Assembly (NCBI RefSeq): GCF_002807665.1
Contig: NZ_PEAY01000001.1
Span: 1,054,001-1,118,000, forward strand
DNA length: 64,000 bases
Source: Neoalteromonas facilis
Lineage (GTDB): Bacteria > Pseudomonadota > Gammaproteobacteria > Enterobacterales > Alteromonadaceae
Reading direction: 5' to 3'
Position numbers and translations under genes: made by a program. Positions 1-10,350 of this stretch are shown piece after piece. Under the pieces are notes generated by a model. It was given only the letters and a program-made list of their open reading frames with translations. It did not search any database and was not told the DNA's origin. Positions within the stretch are counted from its first letter, which is position 1, and each line of letters opens with the position of its first letter.

Positions 1-49
1 TTCAAAACTTCTGTTCTAGTAATATGTGTGTTTCCCTGGAACCTTATGC

Positions 50-76
50 GCCTGGCCCCAAACCAGGCTTTTTTTT
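50..76 (+). terminator. Rho-independent terminator of an upstream + strand gene
   Basis: The hairpin GCCTGG (50-55) / CCAGGC (63-68) is followed by eight T residues on the + strand. It must serve a gene that ends before the window. gshA converges on it from the right but gets no T-run from this hairpin. Confidence 0.75.
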
Positions 77-82
77 GTCCTT

Positions 83-1687
83 TTACCGACTAAAATACTC
101 GGCTAAAAACACATCAAATGGTTTATCGTCTGCCGCTTCAACACTTTCTTGCGCCAGGCGTGACTGATGACTCGCATCAACGAAATAAGACTCATCAAAA
201 TGTCTATATTCGCGAGTCATAAACTCCTGTTTATACTGTTCTGCTAGTGCTAAACCCCAGCGGCCATTATCAATATCACTCGCTAATAAGTGCGATAGAA
301 TTTTCGCTGATGGTGTTAAATCCGGATTTAACACTTTTTGATTTTCATTGTTGACCGCGTCTGAGTAGTGCGTTGTTTGATAGGCACTATCAAGCAGCTT
401 AGCCACTTGCTTAAATGCTTCAAACAAATCGCTCGCCCACTCTTTCAGCCCAATTTCAACCGACTCACCGTTTTCGTCTCGGCGATGTAAAGTGAGTGAC
501 GGATCACGACCATGGGTCACTACACGTTTTAAATTGCGCTCGGTCTCAGTATAAGTTTCTCGCGTGAATGCGGGTGAATCCGTCAATACACACGTGAGCA
601 GAAACACATCGAGGAAATAAAATTGCTGTAAGCTGATGCCTTCAGCGCTCATCGGGTCAACATCAAGAGCCCGCACTTCCACATAACTCACACCTCTCGC
701 TTCTAGCGCATCAGTCGGCTTTTCTAACGAGCGGGCTACCTGTTTTGGTCTGATCGGGGAATACAGCTCATTTTCAATTTGTAAAATATTACGATTAAGC
801 TGCTGATATTCACCGTTTTCACCCGCCGAGAAACGTTCATATTCAGAACTATGTGTGCCAATCGCTCTACGCACTGAGCAAACATAATCATGAAGGTTGT
901 TATAACAAACATCTAGCGCAGATTGCTGACTGTTAGTATAGCCTAGATCACTCATACGCAATGATGTGGCATACGGCAAATACAATGTGCCTCTACCCAG
1001 TTTTTTAAACTCAAGGTTGTGTTTCTTGCCTTTAAGAAATGAGCTACAGATTGCAGGAGATGCGCCATATAAAAAAGGTATTAACCAACACCAGCGACGG
1101 TAATTCCGGATCAAATCGAAATACTGCTGTGATACGAAGTCAGATGAATAAGTTTCACCCGTTAACGTCGCATATTGTTGCCAAAACGATTCAGGTAATG
1201 AAAAGTTAAAATGAATACCTGAAATAGCTTGCATCATAGCGCCGTAACGATTTTTCAAACCTATACGGTAGGTGGATTTCATTCGTCCTACATTCGAAGT
1301 CCCATATTGTGCGATGGGGATCTGCTCTTCACTGTCAATGTAACAAGGCATGCTCATGGGCCACAGGGCCTCATCATCCATGGCGGCAACAGTGAACTTG
1401 TGAATATCACTCAGTTGATCAAGCGTGGTTTGCGGGTCAGATTCTGGCGGTGTAATAAACTCTAACAACGCCTCTGAAAAATCTGTAGTAATGCAATCAT
1501 GAGTCAGTGCTGAACCTAACGCCCGTGGATGTGACGCTTGCGACAAACCTCCTTGAGGAGTGATCCGCAATGCTTCGCGCTCTACGCCATGTTTTATCCC
1601 GAGCAAAGACTCAACACGTTGAGGCTGCGACAAAGCCGCCACCGCTTCAGATAAACTCAATGTTTTATTTGGCAAAAGTATTCCCAC
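83..1687 (-). CDS. gshA: Glutamate-cysteine ligase (gamma-glutamylcysteine synthetase)
   Basis: Cytoplasmic enzyme that ligates L-glutamate and L-cysteine with ATP, the first and rate-limiting step of glutathione synthesis. The 534-residue length and the whole-length resemblance to the gammaproteobacterial GshA family (E. coli about 518 residues) support the call; recognisable stretches include GVEREALR near residue 34 and SYVEVRALDVDP near residue 335. It reads toward the window start, and the convergent upstream gene ends in the hairpin at 50-76. gshB is not nearby, so the gene appears to be monocistronic. No truncation is visible. Confidence 0.95.
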   Translation of the reverse strand: MGILLPNKTLSLSEAVAALSQPQRVESLLGIKHGVEREALRITPQGGLSQASHPRALGSALTHDCITTDFSEALLEFITPPESDPQTTLDQLSDIHKFTVAAMDDEALWPMSMPCYIDSEEQIPIAQYGTSNVGRMKSTYRIGLKNRYGAMMQAISGIHFNFSLPESFWQQYATLTGETYSSDFVSQQYFDLIRNYRRWCWLIPFLYGASPAICSSFLKGKKHNLEFKKLGRGTLYLPYATSLRMSDLGYTNSQQSALDVCYNNLHDYVCSVRRAIGTHSSEYERFSAGENGEYQQLNRNILQIENELYSPIRPKQVARSLEKPTDALEARGVSYVEVRALDVDPMSAEGISLQQFYFLDVFLLTCVLTDSPAFTRETYTETERNLKRVVTHGRDPSLTLHRRDENGESVEIGLKEWASDLFEAFKQVAKLLDSAYQTTHYSDAVNNENQKVLNPDLTPSAKILSHLLASDIDNGRWGLALAEQYKQEFMTREYRHFDESYFVDASHQSRLAQESVEAADDKPFDVFLAEYFSR

Positions 1688-1774
1688 TTAATCTTAAAAT
1701 TTATTTACTCACCAAGTATATCGCGTTTAATCGCCAATACTTGCCCAGCTTATATCTTGTAACGCTAACCTAGA

Positions 1775-4585
1775 TCAGTTTTTAACGTCATACATGATCA
1801 CTTCGCGTCCGAGACTCTCAAGCTGAGGTTTCAACGTTTTTGCATCGCCAACAACAAATATATGCATTTCTTCAGCATTCAAGTATTGCTGTGCCCACTG
1901 ATTAATCTGTTCAGTTGTCAATGCCTCGATTATGGCTAGCTGACGCTCAGTAAAATCCGGATCTAAATCATAAACCAATAAATGGCGCAGAAAGCGAGCC
2001 TTATTGGATGGCGTTTCGTAATCAAGCGCGTCACCTTGTGTAAACGCCTTTTTCAGCAACTCCAATTCACTTTGAGTGATACCTTTAGCCTTATACTCGC
2101 TTATCTCTCGCAACAACTCTTGGATACTTTCCAGCGTATTTTTAGCATTAAAGTCACCACCAGCTGAATAGGTTCCCAGTGTTTTACCACCTCTGAAGTA
2201 GCTGCCAGCGCCGTAGGTGTAACCCTTATCTTCGCGTAAGTTGAGATTTATTCGACTATTAAAATGGCCACCCAACGGGAAGTTCATCAAACGTGCCTTA
2301 AAATAGTCTCCGGTCGCGTCATAGGGCATTGCACGTGTTGCTATACTGATGACCGATTGCACCGCATCAGGCTTATCAACTAGATAAATATTGCCTTTTG
2401 CGTATTCAGGGAAATCTTCGTATGCGGGGATAGCATAGTCGTTAACCTGCCACTGATTAAAAGGTTGTAATGCTGCTATTGCGTCTTTTTCAGTGATATC
2501 TCCCACTATCACAATGTTGGCTTTCGCCGGGTTGTAATAGCGTGAATAAAATGCTTTTACATCATCTAACGCAATCGCCTGTAGGGTTGTCACAGTACCG
2601 CTATCCGGCAAACTCACTCGATTATTTTCGCCAAATAGGATCGCATCCTGCACACGCCCTGCGAGAGTATTCGGGTTCTTCATTTGCTGTTGCATCGCTT
2701 GTAAGCTGCGTTGCTTTAACTGGTCAAAGTCGGCCGCTAAAAAGCCCGGTGAAAACAACTTTTCATGCAGGATTGCTAATGTTTTATCAAAGTTTTTGCG
2801 TAAACTACTCAAGTGAATAGTCGTAAAGCGCCCTGATGCAGAAAACTGTACGTTGCTGCCCAACTTAGCTAACTCATTGGCTAATTCAATACTGGAACGT
2901 TGGGCCGTTGATTCATTCATCATTTGTGCGGTCATAGAAGCAAGACCTGACTTTTCAATCGAATCGAGTAAAGGTCCACCTTCGAGGTTTATCGTCAGGC
3001 TAACCGTCGGCGTTTCTGTGGTGGTTACACCCAATGTTGGCACCGAAGATTGAAAACGAGCTTGCCAGAAACTGGGAACCTTTACTAACGGCGCTTCCCC
3101 AGTTGGAGGGATTTGTGAGCGGTCAAAATCACTTGGCGCATGCTCACTTTGCACAAACACATCAGCACCAACTTTTTCTGGAATAGTGCGTGGTGGAATT
3201 GAGTACTCAGGTAAGCTCACAGCTATATCACGTTGGCCTTGAGGCACAATACTTAGCACCACTGACGGATTATCTTTTATGTACTTTTGATAAACCCGCA
3301 TGACATCATCTGCCGTCACTGCATTATATCGATCCAAATCCGCTTGGATCAGATCCGGCTGGTCTTCATACAATTCACCGTTTGCTAATGCTGTGACTTT
3401 ACGCGAAACACTTTGTAAGCCAAAGATAGTGCCAGCCTCAATACCCATCTTAACGCGTGTTAAGTCATCAGGCTCGACGCCACGCACTTCAAATTCTTCA
3501 AGCGCTTGCTGAAAGCTTTCGTATAACGCGTCAAGATCTGCCGTAACTGCAGGGTTAGCTAACGCTATCAACTGGAACTCACATGACAACTCGCTGCATG
3601 GATGCATCACTGCTGATTGAACTGTTTTTCCACTCACCACTAAGTTTTTGTAGAAAATCGACGTTCTTCCTCCACCCAATATGTCCGCTAGAACATCTAG
3701 GGGAGCTTCATCAGGATGACGAGCGTAGACTGTCGGGAAGGTCATTTGGATCAGTGGCAAATGCACATTATCTTCAAGCACCACGTGGCGGGTTTGATTT
3801 AACGTAACCAAGGTTTTTTCTTGCCTTTCAACCTCTGGCCCTTTGCCTATCGGACCAAAATACTTTTCAATCCAAGCTTTAGTCTGTGCAATATCAATAT
3901 CACCACCAATGGTTAATATCGCATTGTTAGGTCCATACCAGCGTTGAAAGAATGCTTTTAGATCGTCAACATTAACCCTATCCAAATCTTCTACGTACCC
4001 AATGACAGGCCAGGAGTATGGGTGTCCAGCCGGGTACAAGGCTTCACTGACACGTTCACCGCGCAATCCATACGGCTGATTATCAACACGCTGAGCACGT
4101 TCGTTCTTTACCGTTTCGCGTTGATTTTCAAACTTCTTTTGCGTCACCGCGTCTAACAAAAAGCCCATTCGATCAGACTCTAACCAGAGGACTTTTTCGA
4201 GATGATTGCGCGGTACGGTTTGGTAATAATTAGTGCGATCAGAATTGGTGGTCCCGTTCATATCGCCACCCGCTTCGGTGATCATCTCAAAGTGCTGCTC
4301 ATCAGCCACATTGGCAGATCCTTGAAACATCATGTGCTCAAAAAAATGTGCAAAACCAGAACGCCCGACTTCCTCACGTGCAGAGCCCACATGATAAGTC
4401 ACATCAACATGCACGAGCGGGTCTGATTGGTCTTGATGCAGTATCACGGTTAGCCCATTGGCTAACGTGTATTTCTCATGCGGGATTGTCATCGCCTGCT
4501 TGGCAGGCTTCGTTGTTTGATTCAGTGTTGTGCAACTGACTAAAGCCAAGCAAGCAACACTCATTAACCACCAATATTTCTTCAT
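1775..4585 (-). CDS. M16 family zinc metallopeptidase, predicted lipoprotein
   Basis: A 936-residue two-lobed insulinase/pitrilysin-family peptidase. The N-terminus is a lipoprotein signal ending in the lipobox LVSC (Cys18), so the protein is probably membrane-anchored in the periplasm. The inverted zinc motif HFFEH lies at residues 80-84 and the third ligand is probably the Glu of NERAQ (about 162). A second, inactive M16-like half follows (residues about 500-930), as usual for fused M16B proteins. It degrades peptides in the family; the substrate here is unknown. It is separated from gshA by 87 bp and may be transcribed with it. Confidence 0.9.
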   Translation of the reverse strand: MKKYWWLMSVACLALVSCTTLNQTTKPAKQAMTIPHEKYTLANGLTVILHQDQSDPLVHVDVTYHVGSAREEVGRSGFAHFFEHMMFQGSANVADEQHFEMITEAGGDMNGTTNSDRTNYYQTVPRNHLEKVLWLESDRMGFLLDAVTQKKFENQRETVKNERAQRVDNQPYGLRGERVSEALYPAGHPYSWPVIGYVEDLDRVNVDDLKAFFQRWYGPNNAILTIGGDIDIAQTKAWIEKYFGPIGKGPEVERQEKTLVTLNQTRHVVLEDNVHLPLIQMTFPTVYARHPDEAPLDVLADILGGGRTSIFYKNLVVSGKTVQSAVMHPCSELSCEFQLIALANPAVTADLDALYESFQQALEEFEVRGVEPDDLTRVKMGIEAGTIFGLQSVSRKVTALANGELYEDQPDLIQADLDRYNAVTADDVMRVYQKYIKDNPSVVLSIVPQGQRDIAVSLPEYSIPPRTIPEKVGADVFVQSEHAPSDFDRSQIPPTGEAPLVKVPSFWQARFQSSVPTLGVTTTETPTVSLTINLEGGPLLDSIEKSGLASMTAQMMNESTAQRSSIELANELAKLGSNVQFSASGRFTTIHLSSLRKNFDKTLAILHEKLFSPGFLAADFDQLKQRSLQAMQQQMKNPNTLAGRVQDAILFGENNRVSLPDSGTVTTLQAIALDDVKAFYSRYYNPAKANIVIVGDITEKDAIAALQPFNQWQVNDYAIPAYEDFPEYAKGNIYLVDKPDAVQSVISIATRAMPYDATGDYFKARLMNFPLGGHFNSRINLNLREDKGYTYGAGSYFRGGKTLGTYSAGGDFNAKNTLESIQELLREISEYKAKGITQSELELLKKAFTQGDALDYETPSNKARFLRHLLVYDLDPDFTERQLAIIEALTTEQINQWAQQYLNAEEMHIFVVGDAKTLKPQLESLGREVIMYDVKN

Positions 4586-4684
4586 TTGCTACCATTCTTA
4601 GGATATGTGTACTGCACTTAAGGACTACACCCTGTGCTATTATTCAAGTACACTCAAATCATTCCATTGCCACTAGGGGTTACT

Positions 4685-5227
4685 ATGAGTACAGAGCTAG
4701 CCATTATCAACACAGAATTCGGATTGAAACAGCTGAGCGATAATGAATCCCTGTACAAAAAGCTGCTATTGCGTTTTTTTGAGGAATATCAACAAAGCGG
4801 ACAGACGTTAGCTGAATTCAAGCAGCAAAACAACCATGACGCGATGCACCTCCATGTTCACACGATTAAAGGCGTAAGCGGTAATTTAGGACTGGATTAT
4901 TTACATTCTGTTGCAAAAAACACTGATGAAGACGTTAAAGCCAACGGTAGCAATGTGGATATTGATGCTCTTGTCTCCGCCTTGACTAAGACTATTGCAG
5001 CCATCGATACATACTGCAACGGCAGCAGTGCTAGCACAGAAGCGCCGACTCGCAGTGAAGGTACCGAAGCGTTGCGACAAGCACTGGTTGAAAAACGTTT
5101 TATCAGTGACGAGCAAGTCACAGAATGCCTTGCTGACTCCTCATTATCACAAGAACAGAAACAAAACATTCAAGATGCGATTGATGATTTGGACTACGAT
5201 TTAGCCTTATCGATTCTACCGCAGTGA
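4685..5227 (+). CDS. Orphan Hpt (histidine phosphotransfer) domain protein
   Basis: A 180-residue protein with one Hpt four-helix domain. The phosphoacceptor motif HTIKG places the active His at residue 59, followed by GNLG as in ArcB/TorS-type Hpt modules. The start at 4685 was chosen because AGGGG sits just upstream and because the upstream in-frame ATG at 4634 adds a hydrophobic stretch unlike the family. A C-terminal helical segment (residues about 125-180) is of unknown function. No hybrid kinase or response regulator is adjacent, so its partners are elsewhere. The stop codon overlaps the GTG start of the next gene, implying translational coupling. Confidence 0.8.
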   Translation: MSTELAIINTEFGLKQLSDNESLYKKLLLRFFEEYQQSGQTLAEFKQQNNHDAMHLHVHTIKGVSGNLGLDYLHSVAKNTDEDVKANGSNVDIDALVSALTKTIAAIDTYCNGSSASTEAPTRSEGTEALRQALVEKRFISDEQVTECLADSSLSQEQKQNIQDAIDDLDYDLALSILPQ

Positions 5228-5943
5228 TTGAGGCAACCTCATCAGTGCTCAATATTATTTTTGAGCACGAATCATTCCTGATCATTAGCAAACCGGTTGG
5301 TATGTGCATGCATTACCAAGATGGTGAGCTATGTATCGGCCAAAGTTTAGTTGAACTGGGTGTGCAAGAACATTATCTAGTTCACCGGCTTGATACCGAG
5401 ACGTCAGGGCTAATGGTCGTCGCTAAGAACAAACAGGCTGCCGCATATTTAAGCGATGCCTTTGCAAAGCGTCAGGTGCAAAAATACTACATTGCGCTGA
5501 GTAACAAGAAACCCAGTAAAAAGCAGGGGCACATTATAGGCGATATGAAAAACCTGCGACGTGGCAACTACGCGCTATTGCGTTCAAGGGAAAACCCAGC
5601 CTATACACAGTTTTTTAGTTACGCACTTACGGCTGCGAATATTAGCGGGCTTAGGCTTTTTGTACTCAAGCCATTAACCGGCAAAACTCATCAATTACGC
5701 GTTGCAATGAGTTCCATTGGCTCACCCATTGTAGGTGATGAGCGCTATGCTAAAACACCGGCTGACCGTATGTATTTACACGCGGCTCGATTGGATTTCG
5801 AATACGAAGGAGTTCAACATTCCTTTGTCGATACAGCCCCTACAGGCTCGTATTTCGAAGCTCCGTGGTTTCACAACATGCTAGATCAAGTGGGTGATTT
5901 GAAACAATTAGCGTGGCCACTACCTTTATCAATAGCAAGTTAA
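5224..5943 (+). CDS. RluA-family pseudouridine synthase
   Basis: A 239-residue protein with the RluA catalytic motif HRLDTETSG (Asp57 is the expected nucleophile) and the downstream family motif THQLRV. There is no S4 domain, so this is a short, catalytic-domain-only member like the RluA-like TIGR01621 group. The target uridine (rRNA or tRNA) cannot be read from the sequence. The GTG start overlaps the stop of the Hpt gene by one codon, and its own stop overlaps the next ATG (TAATG), giving a three-gene coupled operon. Confidence 0.85.
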   Translation: MIEATSSVLNIIFEHESFLIISKPVGMCMHYQDGELCIGQSLVELGVQEHYLVHRLDTETSGLMVVAKNKQAAAYLSDAFAKRQVQKYYIALSNKKPSKKQGHIIGDMKNLRRGNYALLRSRENPAYTQFFSYALTAANISGLRLFVLKPLTGKTHQLRVAMSSIGSPIVGDERYAKTPADRMYLHAARLDFEYEGVQHSFVDTAPTGSYFEAPWFHNMLDQVGDLKQLAWPLPLSIAS

Positions 5944-6860
5944 TGAGTGTTCTATTCCCCTGTGTGGACATTGTCGGGCATGGCGCCATCGCCAGCGTTA
6001 TAGCCGCGCGACTGGATGCTGCGAGAGAATCATTAGGCATAGAACACCTTGCTCGTCATGTTCGCAGCACACCGACCAATACAGTGGCTCTATTAGGTGA
6101 AAAGCCTAAAGCACTGGAGACCTCGATTAATCGCTGGTCTGTGTCTCAACGACCTACTTTGTTGATTGTACCGGTCAAAAGTTACCATGTGCTAGACGCG
6201 CTAAAACAATACACTGCCAGCCTGCCTGATGGTTCTAGTATTTTGCTACTTCACAATGGGATGGTTAGCGCTGATGCTCTCGAGCAATACGCCCAGCGAT
6301 TTGAAATATTGCTTGGAACAACTAGCATAGCGGCCTATAAACCCTCGCCTACTCATTGTGAGCAAACAGGTTTAGGCCGAACGGTTATCGGCTCTCGGCA
6401 GCCGATGTCAAAAGAACGAAGCGCCCAAATTTCATCTTGGATAAACGACATTCTGGGTGATACTCAATGGGCTCAAAACATCGAACAAGCGCTGTGGGAA
6501 AAGCTGGTAGTAAATGCCGTTATCAACCCGTTAACTGCCATTCACAATGTGAACAACGGTCAACTGTTAGATGAGCCGTTACTTGGACAGATTTATCCTA
6601 TCGTGCTCGAAATTACCAACGTCATGCTAGCGGAAGGACTCGATGCAGAGCCTAAAGCACTACTTCAGCGAGTCACTGCTGTCGCCAGAGCAACACGAAA
6701 CAACTATTCTTCCATGCAACAAGATGTGCAACATCAACGGCAAACAGAAATCGATGCCATTAATGGATACATAATAAAAACGGGCATGAAACATCATATT
6801 TCATGCCCGCTTAATCAATCACTGTGGGAAAAGGTGATAAGTCTCTCCCGACAGAATTAG
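5943..6860 (+). CDS. panE: 2-dehydropantoate 2-reductase family protein (PanE/ApbA-like)
   Basis: A 305-residue NADPH-dependent reductase that, in the family, converts ketopantoate to pantoate for coenzyme A synthesis. The N-terminal Rossmann motif reads VGHGAIA (residues 11-17), with Ala in place of the third Gly of GxGxxG. The C-terminal domain has LWEKLVVNAVINPLTA with the catalytic Lys near 187. The start at 5943 overlaps the previous stop (TAATG). Substrate is inferred from the family only, since paralogues with other substrates exist. The 3' end of the gene contains an inverted repeat that probably terminates lysS on the other strand. Confidence 0.8.
   Translation: MSVLFPCVDIVGHGAIASVIAARLDAARESLGIEHLARHVRSTPTNTVALLGEKPKALETSINRWSVSQRPTLLIVPVKSYHVLDALKQYTASLPDGSSILLLHNGMVSADALEQYAQRFEILLGTTSIAAYKPSPTHCEQTGLGRTVIGSRQPMSKERSAQISSWINDILGDTQWAQNIEQALWEKLVVNAVINPLTAIHNVNNGQLLDEPLLGQIYPIVLEITNVMLAEGLDAEPKALLQRVTAVARATRNNYSSMQQDVQHQRQTEIDAINGYIIKTGMKHHISCPLNQSLWEKVISLSRQN
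6775..6809 (-). terminator. Terminator of lysS located inside the panE coding region
   Basis: An 11-bp perfect inverted repeat, CGGGCATGAAA (6781-6791) and TTTCATGCCCG (6799-6809), with a 7-base loop. On the minus strand it is followed by a T-run (5'-GTTTTTATTAT). It lies 77 bp past the lysS stop and within the last 90 bp of panE. Confidence 0.75.
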
Positions 6861-6885
6861 CGCTAACTATCCTCTGGAAACCGTT

Positions 6886-8466
6886 TTATTGTTCTGGTTT
6901 CATGTGTGGGAACAAAATAACATCTTTGATAGTAGGGCTATCGGTTAACAACATAACCAAACGATCGATACCTATTCCCTCTCCCGCCGTTGGTGGTAAA
7001 CCATGTTCCAACGCGCGAATGTAATCCGCATCGAAATGCATCGCTTCATCATCACCTGCATCTTTCTCAGACACTTGCTTCAGGAATCGCTCAGCTTGGT
7101 CTTCAGGATCATTTAATTCTGAGAATCCATTAGCAATCTCGCGACCACCCACGAAGAATTCGAAACGATCTGTCACAAATGGGTCAACATCGTTACGGCG
7201 TGCCAATGGAGAGACTTCCCATGGATAAGCCGTGATAAACGTAGGCTGGTCGAGTTTTTCTTCCGCGGTGGCTTCGAAGATTTCACACAAGTATTTACCT
7301 GCGCCCCAAATGCCTTCAACTTCCGGCTCTTTGATGTGAAGCTTCTTGGCGATTTCTTGCAACGTAGCCACATTATGCTCAGGCTGCTCGATCGCTTGCT
7401 TGTAGGTATCGGTGATCGCTCCGAGCTGTTGCTCCGGCCAATAACGCAATATCGCATCGTTCATGGTTAAACGGGCAAAAGGTTTAGCAAAATCATATTC
7501 TGTTGACGATACGACTTCACCTGCAGCATCTCTCACTGTGCTAGTGACGATGTGAGTGCCTAATACGCGCTGCGCGACTTCTCGCAGCATTGATTCTGTT
7601 AGGTCCATCAAGTCATTGTAATCGGCATAGGCTTGATAGAATTCCAACATAGTGAATTCTGGATTGTGGCGCGTTGATAAGCCTTCATTTCGGAAGTTAC
7701 GGTTTATTTCAAACACACGCTCAAAACCACCAACAACCAAGCGCTTTAAATATAACTCCGGAGCAATACGCAAGAACATACTGATGTCCATTGCGTTATG
7801 ATGCGTGACAAACGGCTTAGCTGTAGCGCCACCCGGTATTACTTGCAGCATCGGTGTTTCAACTTCTAGGAAATCTCGCTCGGCTAAGAATTGACGGATC
7901 GCAGATACCACCTGACTTCTGACTTTAAATGTCTTGCGTGTTTGTTCACTGGTGATCAAATCAACATAACGTTGACGATACTTAGTTTCCTGATCGGCTA
8001 AGCCATGAAACTTCTCAGGTAAAGGACGTAACGCTTTGGTAAGCAGTTCGTAATGTTGCATATCCACATACAAGTCACCCTTGCCGGACTTGTGCAGTGG
8101 GCCACTTACGCCGATGATGTCACCAATATCTAAACTACCGTAGCGCGCTTTGATATCTTTTTGAGTATCTTTGCTGGCATACGCCTGAATACGCCCCGAC
8201 ATATCTTGCAGTAATAAAAACGGTCCGCGCTTTGCCATAATGCGCCCAGCAATGCTAACAGGCGTATTCTTTTCCGCTAACGTTTCTTTATCGAACTCTC
8301 CGAACTCAGCTTGTAACTGCTCAGCATAGTGTTCACGACGAAATGTATTGGGAAAACCATTCGCACTGCAATTTTGGCGAATGGTATCGAGTTTGGCGCG
8401 TCGCTCGGCAATTAACTTGTTTTCCTCGAGCGATTCTTGCGACACGGCATTAGTTGGTTCAGTCAT
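6886..8466 (-). CDS. lysS: Lysyl-tRNA synthetase, class II
   Basis: Charges tRNA-Lys with lysine in the cytoplasm. The 526 residues comprise an N-terminal OB-fold anticodon-binding domain (about 65-170) and a class II catalytic core with motif 2 ([18 protein letters not shown]) and motif 3 ([13 protein letters not shown] near the C-terminus). It lies 12 bp downstream of prfB, the same prfB-lysS operon seen in E. coli. Transcription probably ends at the hairpin embedded in convergent panE. Confidence 0.97.
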   Translation of the reverse strand: MTEPTNAVSQESLEENKLIAERRAKLDTIRQNCSANGFPNTFRREHYAEQLQAEFGEFDKETLAEKNTPVSIAGRIMAKRGPFLLLQDMSGRIQAYASKDTQKDIKARYGSLDIGDIIGVSGPLHKSGKGDLYVDMQHYELLTKALRPLPEKFHGLADQETKYRQRYVDLITSEQTRKTFKVRSQVVSAIRQFLAERDFLEVETPMLQVIPGGATAKPFVTHHNAMDISMFLRIAPELYLKRLVVGGFERVFEINRNFRNEGLSTRHNPEFTMLEFYQAYADYNDLMDLTESMLREVAQRVLGTHIVTSTVRDAAGEVVSSTEYDFAKPFARLTMNDAILRYWPEQQLGAITDTYKQAIEQPEHNVATLQEIAKKLHIKEPEVEGIWGAGKYLCEIFEATAEEKLDQPTFITAYPWEVSPLARRNDVDPFVTDRFEFFVGGREIANGFSELNDPEDQAERFLKQVSEKDAGDDEAMHFDADYIRALEHGLPPTAGEGIGIDRLVMLLTDSPTIKDVILFPHMKPEQ

Positions 8467-8478
8467 TTTGGATCCTGT

Positions 8479-9577
8479 TTAAAGTCCAGATTTCAGGCTA
8501 GCTTGGATGAACTTATCAAGGCCACCATCCAATACTGCTTGGGTATTTCTTGTTTCTACGCCAGTGCGCAGATCTTTAATCCTTGAGTCATCTAATACGT
8601 ATGAGCGGATCTGACTCCCCCAACCGATATCTGACTTATTGTCTTCCATAGCTTGCTTTTCAGCATTTTGCTTTTGCAACTCATATTCATAAAGCTTGGC
8701 TTTTAACTGCTTAAACGCTTGGTCTTTATTTTTGTGTTGCGAACGGTCGTTTTGACATTGCACCACTATATTGGTGGGAATGTGCGTAATACGAACCGCC
8801 GAGTCAGTACGGTTAACGTGCTGACCACCAGCTCCCGAGGCACGATAAGTATCGATGCGAAGATCTGCTGGGTTGATGTCAATTTCAATGTCGTCATTGA
8901 TTTCAGGGTAGATAAATGCTGACGCGAATGACGTGTGGCGTCGATTCCCTGAATCAAAAGGTGACTTTCTCACTAATCGATGCACGCCGGTTTCAGTGCG
9001 TAACCAGCCAAATGCATATTCACCACCAAAGCGGATAGTCGCGCTTTTAATACCTGCGACGTCGCCATCAGAAACTTCGATCAGTTCAGTTTTAAAGCCA
9101 TGCTCTTCGCCCCAACGCAAGTACATGCGAAGTAACATGTTGGCCCAATCTTGTGCTTCAGTACCACCCGATCCTGATTGAATATCTAAGTAACAATCAC
9201 ACGCATCATTCGGACCAGAAAACATCCGTCTGAACTCAAGTACTTCTAGCTTTTCGGTTAAGGTCGAGAGCTCTTGCTTGGCTTCTTCGAAGGTTTCTTC
9301 GTCTTCCGCTTCCACGGCTAATTCGACCAAGCCTAAGACGTCTTCACAGCCTTGGGATAACATTTGGATGGTTTCAACAACCTGCTCTAGCGCAACTTTT
9401 TCTTTACCCAATGCTTGAGCTCTCTCTGGCTCGTTCCAAACATCAGGGCTTTCCAGTTCACGGTTGACTTCTTCTAAGCGCTCAACTTTGTGAGCGTAGT
9501 CAAAGATACCCCCTAAGCAACTCTGTACGTGCTTGGATATCGTCTATGGCTGTATGGATAGGATTGACTTCAAACAT
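8479..9577 (-). CDS. prfB: Peptide chain release factor 2 (programmed +1 frameshift)
   Basis: Recognises UGA and UAA stop codons and triggers peptide release. The gene is in two frames: a 25-codon first part starting with ATG at 9577 ([11 protein letters not shown]...) ends in an in-frame TGA at 9500-9502; after a +1 shift reading continues from GAC (Asp) at 9501 for 340 codons, giving 365 residues, the same length as E. coli RF2. The GGQ peptidyl-hydrolase motif appears in [13 protein letters not shown], and the stop-recognition region contains [12 protein letters not shown]. It is followed after 12 bp by lysS. Confidence 0.97.
9499..9515 (-). promoter_or_regulatory. prfB: prfB programmed +1 frameshift signal
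   Basis: The minus strand reads AGGGGG-TAT-CTT-TGA-C: an internal Shine-Dalgarno-like AGGGGG, the slippery CTT codon and the in-frame TGA stop. It is the same arrangement and spacing as the E. coli autoregulatory site, where low RF2 levels favour the shift. Confidence 0.95.
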
Positions 9578-9692
9578 ACACAAATTCAGTTTCTAAAAAT
9601 GAATGCGGATACTACCGAATTTGGCCGTGAGTTTACAGTGCTGAATTCGCATAGATTATGCAAATTCAGCGACTGAAAGGCGGTATTACAAA

Positions 9693-10265
9693 TTAGTTTT
9701 TCATTTTGCTCGCGTGTGTGACCAAATTACCCACCAGGCGCGCAATTTGCTGATTGGTTTTCTCATCAGACAAAATGCCGTTTTCATCAATTAGCGTATC
9801 AACTTTGCCGATGGCCTTTTGATCAGGCAACACATACATGCCAATATTGCTTAGCAACATGCGCAATGCTACCAACACGCGCATACCACCTAGAGCACCC
9901 GCTGACGCTGCCATTATCAGCGTACTTTTGCCCTTAAACGCCTCAAGCGGCTTTTCATCGCCGACTTTACGGCTCGCCCAATCGATAGCGTTTTTGAGTA
10001 ACGCTGGATAGCTAGAGTTATATTCTGGCGACACGATAATAATCCCATCATGGGCCATCAATAGCTCTTTAAACGCCTGAGCGTTATCTGGCATGCCCTG
10101 CTCTGCTTCCTCATCTTCATTGAACAGCGGCATAGGATAATCCGCCAAGTTAATGAGCGTGACTTCTGCCCCCGCAGCTTCAGCTGCTTTTGCCGCAGCG
10201 GCTGCTACGGCTTGGTTAAACGATTGCTTACGAGCGCTACCTGAAAAAGCCAGAATTTTTGTCAT
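9693..10265 (-). CDS. NADPH-dependent FMN reductase family flavoprotein
   Basis: A 190-residue flavodoxin-fold reductase. Visible signatures are the phosphate-binding start FSGSARKQSFNQ and the SPEYNSSYPALLKNAIDW loop typical of the chromate/quinone/azo-reductase (ChrR/YieF-like) branch. The start at 10265 is preferred over the ATG nine bases upstream because AAGG lies directly against that upstream ATG but nine bases from this one. The physiological substrate is unknown. It lies between argS and prfB on the same strand. Confidence 0.85.
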   Translation of the reverse strand: MTKILAFSGSARKQSFNQAVAAAAAKAAEAAGAEVTLINLADYPMPLFNEDEEAEQGMPDNAQAFKELLMAHDGIIIVSPEYNSSYPALLKNAIDWASRKVGDEKPLEAFKGKSTLIMAASAGALGGMRVLVALRMLLSNIGMYVLPDQKAIGKVDTLIDENGILSDEKTNQQIARLVGNLVTHASKMKN

Positions 10266-10350
10266 TGAATTCATCCTTTGTCATTTCACTATGGCGCTTA
10301 GAGGAGCGCCACGTTAATTTGTATGTTGTGCTGCAATATCCGTTAACCGG

